From: JAKAUF01 sp050746205
GTDB lineage: Bacteria; Acidobacteriota; Terriglobia; Terriglobales; SCQP01
Length of the DNA: 13,004 nt
Assembly: GCA_050746205.1 (NCBI GenBank)
Contig: JBOGKW010000090.1
Coordinates: 1 to 13,004, forward strand
Reading direction: 5' to 3'
Below the pieces are notes generated by a model. It did no database searches. It saw only the letters and a list, made by a program, of their open reading frames with translations, and was not told the DNA's origin. Made by a program: the position numbers and the translations under genes. Positions 6,378 to 12,733 of the stretch are shown piece by piece. The first letter of the stretch is position 1; each line of letters opens with the position of its first letter.

Positions 6378-7559
6378 TCATACGGCCGGACGTTCCACAA
6401 TCATGGCGATGCCCTGCCCGCCGCCGATGCAGGCGGTCGCCAGGCCGTAGCGCAGCCCGCGGCGCGCCAATTCATAGAGCAATGTCAGCACCAGCCGCGT
6501 GCCGGTGGCGCCCAGCGGATGCCCCAGGGCAATGGCGCCGCCGTTAACGTTCACGCGCTCGCGGTCCAGGCCCAACTCGCGCTCCACGCCCAGATATTGC
6601 GCCGCGAAGGCTTCATTGACCTCGATCAAGTCCATCTCCGGCAAGGCCATGCCCGCCTTGGCCAGCGCCGCCTGGGAGGCGGGCACCGGCCCCCGGCCCA
6701 TGCGCCGGGGCTCGACGCCGGCGACGGCCCAGGAAACGATGCGCCCCAGCGGCCGGAGCTGCCGCCTGCGGGCCTCCTCGGCGCTGGCCACCACCACCGC
6801 CGCCGCCCCGTCCACGATGCCGCTAGCATTGCCGGCGGTGACGGCGCCATCCTTGGAAAACGCCGACGGCAGCGCGGCCAATTTCTCCATCGTGGTCTCT
6901 GGCCGCAGATGATCATCGGCCCCGAAGCTCCGGCCTTGGCCCACCGGCACGGGCACGATCTCGGCGGCGAGCTTGCCCGCCGCCTGCGCGGCTGCCGCCC
7001 GCTGCTGGCTGAGCAAGGCGTAAGCATCCTGGCAGCGGCGGTCTATGCCCAAATCCTGGGCCAGACCCTCCGCGGTCTGGGCCATGGTCAAGCCGCAGTA
7101 GCTGTCCAACAACGCCACCATGAGGGAGTCTTCCAGCCGGCCCTGGCCTAAGCGAAAGCCCTCGCGAGCGCCGCGAATGACATGCGGCGCCTGCGACATA
7201 CTCTCCATGCCGCCGGCCACCGCCAGCGCCGACTCCTCCAACTGGATCATCTGCGCCGCGCTGATAATGGCTTGCACGCCGGAGCCGCAGATGCGGTTGA
7301 CGGTCAGGGCCGGGGTGGCGACCGGCAGGCCAGCCTTCAGCCCCACGTGCCGCGCCCCGTAGATGGCGTCGCCGCTGGTTTGCAGCGCATTGCCCATCAC
7401 CACATGGTCCACATCCCGCGGCGGTGCCCCCGAGCGCCGTACCGCCTCCTGGGCCGCCAGCGCTCCCAACTCCAGCGCCGTGACGTGTTTGAGTTCGCCC
7501 ATGTAGCGCGCCATCGGCGTGCGCGCGCCCGCCAGGATCACGACCTCTGTTGCCGCCAT
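6378..7559 (-). CDS. Acetyl-CoA acetyltransferase / 3-ketoacyl-CoA thiolase
   Basis: A 393-residue thiolase, the usual length. The acyl-accepting nucleophile is C91 in NRICGSGVQAI. The other active-site blocks are NEAFAA (315-320), GGAIALGHPLGATGTR with H347, and C377 in CIGGGQG. These define degradative or biosynthetic thiolases that cleave 3-ketoacyl-CoA or condense two acetyl-CoA. Chain-length preference cannot be read from the sequence. It is the first gene of the minus-strand group (thiolase, 3-hydroxyacyl-CoA dehydrogenase, enoyl-CoA hydratase), which covers three consecutive beta-oxidation or C4-synthesis steps. No acyl-CoA dehydrogenase is in view. The start at 7557-7559 places GARTP at the expected distance. 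It is transcribed divergently from the CheB/CheR kinase gene. Confidence 0.94.
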   Translation of the reverse strand: MAATEVVILAGARTPMARYMGELKHVTALELGALAAQEAVRRSGAPPRDVDHVVMGNALQTSGDAIYGARHVGLKAGLPVATPALTVNRICGSGVQAIISAAQMIQLEESALAVAGGMESMSQAPHVIRGAREGFRLGQGRLEDSLMVALLDSYCGLTMAQTAEGLAQDLGIDRRCQDAYALLSQQRAAAAQAAGKLAAEIVPVPVGQGRSFGADDHLRPETTMEKLAALPSAFSKDGAVTAGNASGIVDGAAAVVVASAEEARRRQLRPLGRIVSWAVAGVEPRRMGRGPVPASQAALAKAGMALPEMDLIEVNEAFAAQYLGVERELGLDRERVNVNGGAIALGHPLGATGTRLVLTLLYELARRGLRYGLATACIGGGQGIAMIVERPAV

Positions 7560-7713
7560 CTCGCTTTCATTCTATGCCGCCGCGGGGGCCATGCGTCTAA
7601 CCGAACGGTCACAACCCGCCCCATAGCGTTACGGTCAAATCAAGCCTGGGCCACTATCACAACGCCGCGGTGGTGCAGGGCATCGCGCTTGGCGGGCGAC
7701 TGTATCATAGGCC
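7560..7713. promoter_or_regulatory. Divergent intergenic region between thiolase and CheB/CheR-kinase genes
   Basis: These 154 bp must hold both divergent promoters. The motif ACGGTCA occurs twice in the same direction, at 7605-7611 and 7631-7637, 26 bp apart, and the first lies in a short palindrome ACCGAACGGT (7600-7609). This could be an operator. A -10-like TATCAT (7703-7708) sits just upstream of the GTG start at 7714 with no Shine-Dalgarno between, suggesting a possible leaderless transcript. No convincing -35 element is seen on either strand. Confidence 0.3.
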
Positions 7714-10700
7714 GTGGCCAAAACGCCGAAACGCGGCCATCGCTCGCCATCCCTTTCGATCGTGGGCGTGGGAGCCTCGGCTGGCGGCTTGCAAGCCTTT
7801 AGTGAGCTGCTGGCGGCGCTGCCCGCCTCGCCGCAACTGGCCATCGTCTTTGTCCCGCATCTCGACCGCACGCGGCATAGCCTGTTGCCGCAATTGCTCG
7901 CCCACGCTGGCCCAATGGCGGTCGAGGAGGCTCGCGATGGCGTGGCGGTCAAGGCCAACCGCGTCTATGTTACGCCCGCCGGCCGGTGGATCGCGATCCT
8001 CCGGGGTAAGTTGCACCTCCTGCCGCAGCCGCCCGAAGACCGGCTGGCGATTGATGGTTTTTTCCGCTCGCTGGCCGCGGACCAAAAACAGAACTCCATC
8101 GGCGTGGTGCTCAGCGGGACGGGCGCGGACGGAGCTTCCGGGCTGAGCGCGATCCGTGCCCAAGGGGGCATCACCATCGCGCAGGAGGAAGCCTCGGCTC
8201 GCTTTCCCAGCATCCCGAAGGCGGCGGTAGAAAGCGGCTGCGTTGACCTGGTGCTGGCGCCGCACCGGATTGCGGAACTCCTGGTGGACTTGTCCCGCCA
8301 TCCAGATCGCGGGGCCAGACTGAGCGCGTTTGACGCCGCACAAAGCCCGCTGAGCGCGATTTTGGCCCTGGTGCGCGGGATCAGCGGGGTGGACTTCGAG
8401 CAGTATCGAACGCCGCTGATCCAGCGCCGTATTCAGCGCCGCATGGCGCTGCTGCGCCTGAGCGCGCTGGAGGCGTATCTGCGGCGCCTGCGCCAGAACA
8501 AGGCGGAGTTAGAAGAGCTGATCCAGGATCTGCTGAGTGCGGTCACCTCACGGCAACTTGGAGACGCCCCGAGCGCAAGCAGGCGTCCGTTGCCAGCCGT
8601 CGAAGCCAAGCCGCAGCGACCAGCGGGAGCGTCCAGAATAGGGCGGCCGAGCCGCCGATTTTTCCGCGATCCGGAGGCCTGGGCGGCGCTGGCCGTAGCG
8701 GTCGCGGCCATGCGGAAGCAACGCGCCGACGGTCCGCTGCGGGCCTGGGTGGCAGGTTGCGGCACCGGCGAGGAAGCCTATACGCTGGCCATCGCCCTCA
8801 TGGAACTCGGCGGACAGGCCTCGCAATTGCAGATTTTCGCGACCGATGCCCGCGACGCGCTGCTCACCCGGGCGCGCGCGGGGACCTATCCGGAGAGCAT
8901 CAGCCGGGATGTCAACCCGGAACGCTTGCGCCGCTTCTTTCGCCATGGGCGGGACGGCCGCTTTCAGGTGATTAAGCCGCTGCGCGACGCCTGCATCTTC
9001 GCCCGCCATGACCTGCTGCGGGAGGCGCCGTTTCCCAACCTGGACATCATCACCTGCCGCAACGTCCTCATTTATCTCAAGCCGCCGGCGCAGCGGCGGC
9101 TGACGGCAATGTTTCACTATGCGCTGCGACCGCACGGCCTGCTCATGCTGGGCGCCGCCGGCGGCATCGCCGCGCACAGCGAGTTGTTTCAGCCAGCCGA
9201 CCGCAAGCACCGCATCTACGCGCCGCGGCCGGCACTGTCGGCCAATCAGGAGATCCAATCTGTCAATGAGGAATTGCAAACCTCCAAGGAGGAGCTGAAA
9301 TCCTCCAACGAGGAACTCGGCACGATCAACGACGAACTGCGGGCACGCAATCTCGAGCTGAATCAGTTCACCAGCGATCTGTCGAACTTGATGGACTCGC
9401 TGGAGGTGCCGATGGTGATGCTGGATCGGCAGTGCCGCATTCGGCACTTTACCCCGGCGGCGGACGAGGTGTTCTATCTGATGCCCACCGACCTGAACCG
9501 GCCGATTGACGAGATCAGGGCCAAAGTCGAACTGCCCGACCTGCGCGGCGTCGTGGCCGAGGTCATCGCGACCGGCCGGCAGTCCGAGGCCACCATCACC
9601 GCTGCCAGCGGGCGCACCTACCTGCTGCGCGTCAAACCGTATCGCAACCTGCGTAACGAAGTTGAAGGGGCGGTTTTGAGGCTGCTCGACACCACCTTGC
9701 GCCGGGAGGCGGATCGGAACCCGCGAGAAAAGCAGTTCGCCGAATCGGTGGTCCGGGCGTTCCCGCAGCCCCTGGTGGTATTGGAGGGCACGCGCATTGT
9801 CAGCGCCAATTCGGCCTTTGCGCGCCTGTTCACGCCGCAGCGGGGGGACCTGGAAGGCCAGTCGCTGGCGCGGCTGCCAGGATGGGATCGCCGCGAGCTG
9901 CAGGCATGGGTGGCGCGTGCTACGGCCAGCGAGGAGCCGCAGCGTTCCACGTGGGAGGGAGGGTTTGGCGCGGCGGGACGACGCGTGCTGCGCATTTCCA
10001 GTTCGCCGTTTCAGCCCTCCGGCACGGGCGGGCGGTTGACCCTGCTCGCGGTGGCGGATGAGACGGAACACCAGCGCGAGGAGCAACGCCGGCGGGCCTT
10101 CGAGAAACTCGCCTTTGCCGGCCGGATGGCGGCCGCCCTGGCCCATGAGATCAACAACCCCCTCGAGGCGCTCAACAATTTGCTTTACTTGGCGCGGCGG
10201 TCGCAGGAGTTGCCGGCGCCCGCCGCCGATTACCTGCAGCGGGCCGAGCAGGAGTTGGCGCGCGTCATCCAAATCACCCGGGACGCGCTGGGCCTGTTTC
10301 GCGATTCCGGCCAGCGGGAAATGGTGGCGCTGCCGGCGCTGTTCGCCGACCTCCAGGTGCTGTTTGCCAGCCGGATTAAGAACAAGCACGTTGAGTTGCG
10401 GATCGAGGCGGACGGGCAGCCAGAAACCTTGGCCGCCTTTGGGCTGAGCGGCGAGCTGCGGCGGCTCTTCGCCAATCTGCTGGCCAACGCTCTGGACGCC
10501 ACCCCGGCGCGCGGCCCGGTGCGGGTGCGCATCCGCGCCGCCAACCAGGGCGTGCTGGTGATCGTGGCCGACCGCGGCGCGGGCATCCCCGCCGCCGAGC
10601 GGGGGCACGTTTTCGAGCCGTTCTACTCCACCAAGGGCAAAACCGGCGCCGGTCTGGGTTTGTGGGTGGCCGCGGAGATCGTGAAACGGCACGCCGGCTG

Positions 10701-10788
10701 GATCCGGCTGCACAGCCGGCCCGCTAAGCGCGGGCCCGGCCACAGCGGCACGGCCGTCGGCGTCTGGCTCCCAGGGAGGGCGGAGTGA
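7714..10788 (+). CDS. CheB-CheR-PAS-histidine kinase hybrid, with repeat-derived insert in the CheR domain
   Basis: A 1024-residue cytoplasmic signalling protein. The CheB methylesterase-like domain (about 14-200) has S22 (GASAGG), H49 (VPHLD) and D139 (GTGADG). The CheR domain (about 210-500) has the N-terminal helical part, the SAM-binding loop GCGTGEE (348-354) and ITCRNVLIY (446-454). A short coiled coil follows (511-560, NEEL repeats), then a PAS domain (about 565-655), a second PAS-like region (about 675-775), a HisKA-type phospho-acceptor H811 in AHEINNPL, and an ATPase domain with N925, DRGAGIP (953-959), FEPFYSTK and GAGLGLW (978-984). Residues 280-315 are a repeat-element insert splitting VTS from FFRDPE in CheR. 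The GTG at 7714 is the first start after an in-frame TAG. It likely phosphorylates the overlapping response regulator. Whether the methyltransferase is still active is doubtful. Confidence 0.9.
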   Translation: MAKTPKRGHRSPSLSIVGVGASAGGLQAFSELLAALPASPQLAIVFVPHLDRTRHSLLPQLLAHAGPMAVEEARDGVAVKANRVYVTPAGRWIAILRGKLHLLPQPPEDRLAIDGFFRSLAADQKQNSIGVVLSGTGADGASGLSAIRAQGGITIAQEEASARFPSIPKAAVESGCVDLVLAPHRIAELLVDLSRHPDRGARLSAFDAAQSPLSAILALVRGISGVDFEQYRTPLIQRRIQRRMALLRLSALEAYLRRLRQNKAELEELIQDLLSAVTSRQLGDAPSASRRPLPAVEAKPQRPAGASRIGRPSRRFFRDPEAWAALAVAVAAMRKQRADGPLRAWVAGCGTGEEAYTLAIALMELGGQASQLQIFATDARDALLTRARAGTYPESISRDVNPERLRRFFRHGRDGRFQVIKPLRDACIFARHDLLREAPFPNLDIITCRNVLIYLKPPAQRRLTAMFHYALRPHGLLMLGAAGGIAAHSELFQPADRKHRIYAPRPALSANQEIQSVNEELQTSKEELKSSNEELGTINDELRARNLELNQFTSDLSNLMDSLEVPMVMLDRQCRIRHFTPAADEVFYLMPTDLNRPIDEIRAKVELPDLRGVVAEVIATGRQSEATITAASGRTYLLRVKPYRNLRNEVEGAVLRLLDTTLRREADRNPREKQFAESVVRAFPQPLVVLEGTRIVSANSAFARLFTPQRGDLEGQSLARLPGWDRRELQAWVARATASEEPQRSTWEGGFGAAGRRVLRISSSPFQPSGTGGRLTLLAVADETEHQREEQRRRAFEKLAFAGRMAAALAHEINNPLEALNNLLYLARRSQELPAPAADYLQRAEQELARVIQITRDALGLFRDSGQREMVALPALFADLQVLFASRIKNKHVELRIEADGQPETLAAFGLSGELRRLFANLLANALDATPARGPVRVRIRAANQGVLVIVADRGAGIPAAERGHVFEPFYSTKGKTGAGLGLWVAAEIVKRHAGWIRLHSRPAKRGPGHSGTAVGVWLPGRAE
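8551..8658 (-). repeat. Dispersed palindromic element, copy C, in-frame inside the CheR domain
   Basis: Exactly 108 bp lie between codons for VTS and FFRDPE. On the minus strand it begins with the head hairpin GGCGGC (8651-8656), loop TCG, GCCGCC (8642-8647), then CTATTCTGGACGC. It ends with GGCAAC...GTTGCCG, as in copy A. A small middle stem is CCGC (8611-8614) with GCGG (8623-8626). The block at 8565-8580 matches the GCTGGCGCTGAGGGCG 16-mer of copy A at 13 of 16 positions, inverted. No target-site duplication is visible at the edges. Confidence 0.88.
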
Positions 10789-11162
10789 GCGAGGCCAAGA
10801 TCCTGGTCGTGGATGACGAACGGAATATCGCCGACCTGATCGCCATCATCTTGCAGCACCACGGCTACGACACCGCGGCCTGCTACACTGCGGCGCAAGC
10901 GGCCAAGCGGGCGGCGGAGTGCGCGCCACGGTTGGTGATCATGGACGTAGTGCTGCCCGACGCCGACGGCATAGACTGCGCTCTCAATATTTGCCGGCAG
11001 CTGCCGGACGTGGACATCCTGGTCCTGAGCGGGCAAGCCGACACGCGGGAGCTCGAGGCTCAGATCCAGCCGCTCAAAGCGCTTTGCCCCCGCGCTACCT
11101 TTCTGTCCAAACCCGTGCATCCGGACGATCTGCTGCGCGAAATCGCCGCCTTTGGGCTGTGA
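10785..11162 (+). CDS. CheY-like single-domain response regulator
   Basis: This 125-residue receiver has no output domain. All phosphorylation-site residues are present: D10-D11 (VVDDE), phospho-acceptor D54 (IMDVVLP), S82 (LSG) and K109 (LSKP). Its GTG start overlaps the TGA of the kinase gene (GTGA, 10785-10788), a classic translational-coupling arrangement, and GGGAGGG lies just upstream. It is therefore the probable partner of the CheB-CheR-PAS kinase, receiving phosphate from H811. A downstream effector is not apparent. Unlike the degenerate receiver at 3303-3728, this one looks fully functional. Confidence 0.92.
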   Translation: MSEAKILVVDDERNIADLIAIILQHHGYDTAACYTAAQAAKRAAECAPRLVIMDVVLPDADGIDCALNICRQLPDVDILVLSGQADTRELEAQIQPLKALCPRATFLSKPVHPDDLLREIAAFGL

Positions 11163-11164
11163 GG

Positions 11165-11200
11165 CGCCTGTCCGCCGTAGGACAGGCGTCCTCGCCTGTC
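11165..11200 (+). repeat. Short palindromic repeat with alternative hairpins, upstream copy
   Basis: Three alternating arms, CGCCTGTCC (11165-11173), GGACAGGCG (11180-11188) and CGCCTGTC (11193-11200), allow two mutually exclusive hairpins with a shared middle arm. It lies 2 bp after the response-regulator stop. GGACAGGCGTCCTCGCCTG recurs with three changes over 23 bases at 12032-12054. There is no T-run, so it is not a standard intrinsic terminator, though it might slow transcription or protect the mRNA end. The rest of 11201-11320 is GC-rich, with CAGCGGGG and GGAGCGGCCGCTGC-like blocks suggesting further repeat material. Confidence 0.65.
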
Positions 11201-11320
11201 GGCCTCCAGCGGGGCTGTTTCCCTGCTTGGCAGCGGGGACGGCTGCCCGACGGGAGCGGCCGCTGCTACATGCGTTCACCAGCCTGCCCCCCTGGACCGC
11301 GCCTCCCCTGGAAGCGGGGA

Positions 11321-11374
11321 TTGACAAAAATGGTCGAACCGTGTTTCCGTGGGTCAAATTCCTGGCCCTAGGAG
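11321..11374 (+). promoter_or_regulatory. Possible -35 element and ribosome binding site for the LuxR-type gene
   Basis: A perfect TTGACA lies at 11321-11326, but no good -10 hexamer is found 16-18 bp downstream. The related motifs GGTCGAA (11333-11339) and GGTCAAA (11352-11358) follow as an imperfect direct repeat, possibly an operator. AGGAG (11370-11374) sits 5 bases before the ATG at 11380, one of the few clear Shine-Dalgarno sites in this window, and decides the start. Confidence 0.4.
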
Positions 11375-11379
11375 CACCT

Positions 11380-12015
11380 ATGGGTAGCGCCACGTACGAT
11401 TGGTTCGGAGCCCTGAGCCCGAGAAAGCGGCAGGTCGCCAGCGCCCTGGCCGAGGGTCTGAGCATTAAGGAAATAGCACAACGGTTAGGGATATCCCGGG
11501 AGACCGCCAAACAGCACGCCGGCGAGCTCTACGCACTGGCGGGCGTGCACTCCGCGCGGGAGTTGCTGGCGCGGCGGTGGGAGCAATCGCCCACCAGTTG
11601 CGCCGCCGCCCTTCTGCGTGAAGATCACGCCAGCCTGGATGCGCTCATCGCCTCATTGCTGCGCAAGGTCCAGCATTTAGCCCCGGCGGCCGAGGTGCGC
11701 CTGTTGCCGCGGGCAGAAGCGCGGGGAAAAGGGCTGGAGATTCCCTGCTCGCTATCTGCGGCGCAGACCTGCTTGCGGGTGGTCTCCGCGGCGCCCCTGG
11801 CCGAGCATGTGGCCGACCACATACGGCTGCTGGCGCTGGTGGCCAGCAGCCGGGCCGAGCACTTGCGCGGCCAGAAGGCGGTCGGCGTGGCCGAACCGCG
11901 GCGGCGCCCGGTGCCGCCGGCCGGTGCGCCGCCAAAGTCGCTGCCGGAGACGGTCGCGCTGGATCAGGCGGTCTTTGAGCTGCATCTGCTGCGGACCACC
12001 GCGCTGGAATCCTGA
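11380..12015 (+). CDS. LuxR-type HTH regulator with uncharacterised C-terminal domain
   Basis: A 211-residue protein. Residues about 12-68 form a LuxR/GerE-type helix-turn-helix: LSPRKRQVASALAEGLSIKE, then IAQRLGISRETAKQH, giving the usual four-helix pattern. Here the HTH is at the N-terminus and no receiver or sensor domain precedes it, unlike most LuxR-type response regulators. The remaining 140 residues are not recognised with confidence; a segment around PLAEHVADHIRLLALVA vaguely recalls the end of a GAF domain. The frame is open back to 11152, but that part translates repeat DNA, and the AGGAG before the ATG at 11380 supports the shorter form. It lies between two copies of a short palindromic repeat. 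Targets are unknown; co-transcription with the kinase and response regulator is possible. Confidence 0.7.
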   Translation: MGSATYDWFGALSPRKRQVASALAEGLSIKEIAQRLGISRETAKQHAGELYALAGVHSARELLARRWEQSPTSCAAALLREDHASLDALIASLLRKVQHLAPAAEVRLLPRAEARGKGLEIPCSLSAAQTCLRVVSAAPLAEHVADHIRLLALVASSRAEHLRGQKAVGVAEPRRRPVPPAGAPPKSLPETVALDQAVFELHLLRTTALES

Positions 12016-12031
12016 GCCCCCTTGCGCCCTC

Positions 12032-12068
12032 GGGCAGGCATCCTCGCCTATCGGGCGGCTGAACCGCT
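12032..12068 (-). repeat. Composite: short palindromic repeat joined to a head of the dispersed element
   Basis: Positions 12032-12054 match 11180-11202 at 20 of 23 bases. Overlapping it, 12050-12068 read on the minus strand gives AGCGGTTCAGCCGCCCGAT, which matches the head of element copy A (601-619) at 18 of 19 bases. Its first 15 bases are identical to the inverted head at 572-586. Only the head is present here; the rest of the element is not seen. Confidence 0.65.
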
Positions 12069-12133
12069 CTCCAGCAGCCTTGTCTCGCCCGCCCGCCTCG
12101 GCTGCCAAAACCCAGCGATCAGAACCCCGCGAA

Positions 12134-12162
12134 TTGACAAGCCCGGCCGGCTCTTTTATTCT
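12134..12162 (+). promoter_or_regulatory. Sigma70-type promoter for rplM-rpsI
   Basis: TTGACA (12134-12139, perfect -35) and TATTCT (12157-12162, -10 with one or two deviations from consensus) are separated by exactly 17 bp. Transcription would begin near 12169, giving a leader of about 100 nt before rplM. This is the best promoter match in the window and stands directly before ribosomal protein genes, as expected for a strong housekeeping promoter. Confidence 0.8.
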
Positions 12163-12186
12163 TAGGAATTGCCCGGTCGCGCTTAT

Positions 12187-12247
12187 CGCCCCAGGGCTGC
12201 CTCCCTGGTTGGCGGAGGCCTCTAGAGGACCCCACCGCGTGGCGGGG
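12187..12247 (+). promoter_or_regulatory. Structured 5' leader of rplM-rpsI mRNA
   Basis: Two stable hairpins lie between the promoter and rplM. The first pairs CGCCCCAGGG (12187-12196) with CCCTGG and GGCG (12203-12214), interrupted by a 2-nt bulge, with a 6-nt loop. The second pairs CCCCACC (12230-12236) with GGCGGGG (12241-12247), one mismatch, with loop GCGT. A ribosomal-protein autoregulatory site is a reasonable inference, because r-protein operons are often controlled by binding of a product to its own leader, but binding by L13 or S9 is not shown here. The GGGAGA Shine-Dalgarno (12255-12260) lies just after. Confidence 0.45.
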
Positions 12248-12269
12248 CTCGATTGGGAGACAACCCGTA

Positions 12270-12731
12270 ATGAGCACGTATTTCCCCCGAGCCGCCGAGC
12301 TCGGCCAATCCTGGCATGTGGTGGACGCCGAGGGCGTGGTGCTAGGCCGCCTGGCGGCCCGCGTCGCCCGCCTGCTGCGGGGCAAGGACAATCCCCGCTA
12401 CACGCCGTTTTTGTCCACCGGCGAGCATGTCATCGTGATCAACGCCGCCAAGGTGAAGGTCACCGGCCAAAAGCTTCAGAATAAGGAATACCACCACTTC
12501 ACCGGCTACCCGGGAGGGCTGAAGACGCGCCTGCTGCGGGACCGCATGGCCGCCCATCCCGAGCGCGTGGTGCAGGACGCCATTGAGGGCATGTTGCCCA
12601 AAAACCGGCATGGCAAGCACCTGGCCGAGCATCTGCATGTCTATGCCAGCGGCCAGCATCCCCACGCCGCCCAGCAACCCCAGCCGGCGCGCCTGGTGAA
12701 ATCCCGCCCCGCCGCCCAGGAGTCTGAATAG
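12270..12731 (+). CDS. rplM: 50S ribosomal protein L13
   Basis: A 153-residue L13, an early-assembling large-subunit protein. Family blocks are WHVVDAEGVVLGRLA, LRGKDNPRYTP, VIVINAAKVKVTGQK, K-x-Y-x-x-F-T-G-Y-P-G-G and PKNRHGKHL, followed by HVYASGQHPHAAQQPQP near the end. It is about ten residues longer than the E. coli protein, through a short polar C-terminal tail. The ATG at 12270 follows GGGAGA with 9-base spacing. It is paired with rpsI 2 bp downstream, the near-universal rplM-rpsI arrangement, and driven by the promoter at 12134-12162. Confidence 0.97.
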   Translation: MSTYFPRAAELGQSWHVVDAEGVVLGRLAARVARLLRGKDNPRYTPFLSTGEHVIVINAAKVKVTGQKLQNKEYHHFTGYPGGLKTRLLRDRMAAHPERVVQDAIEGMLPKNRHGKHLAEHLHVYASGQHPHAAQQPQPARLVKSRPAAQESE

Positions 12732-12733
12732 CT

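Noticed and set aside
8551..8658. Intein or intron within the kinase gene
   Set aside because: At 108 bp it is far too short for an intein or group I/II intron, has no splicing motifs, and matches copies elsewhere that end genes rather than interrupt them.
8548..10743. Very long minus-strand open frame opposite the kinase gene
   Set aside because: It is a product of high GC content. It has no recognisable motif, while the plus strand encodes a complete set of CheB, CheR, PAS and kinase motifs.
11165..11200. Intrinsic terminator after the response-regulator gene
   Set aside because: The hairpins are strong but no T-run follows, and the same sequence recurs as a dispersed repeat.
11152..11379. 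In-frame N-terminal extension of the LuxR-type gene back to 11152
   Set aside because: The extension translates the palindromic repeat region and overlaps the response-regulator stop. AGGAG with good spacing before 11380 and a normal HTH N-terminus favour the shorter gene.
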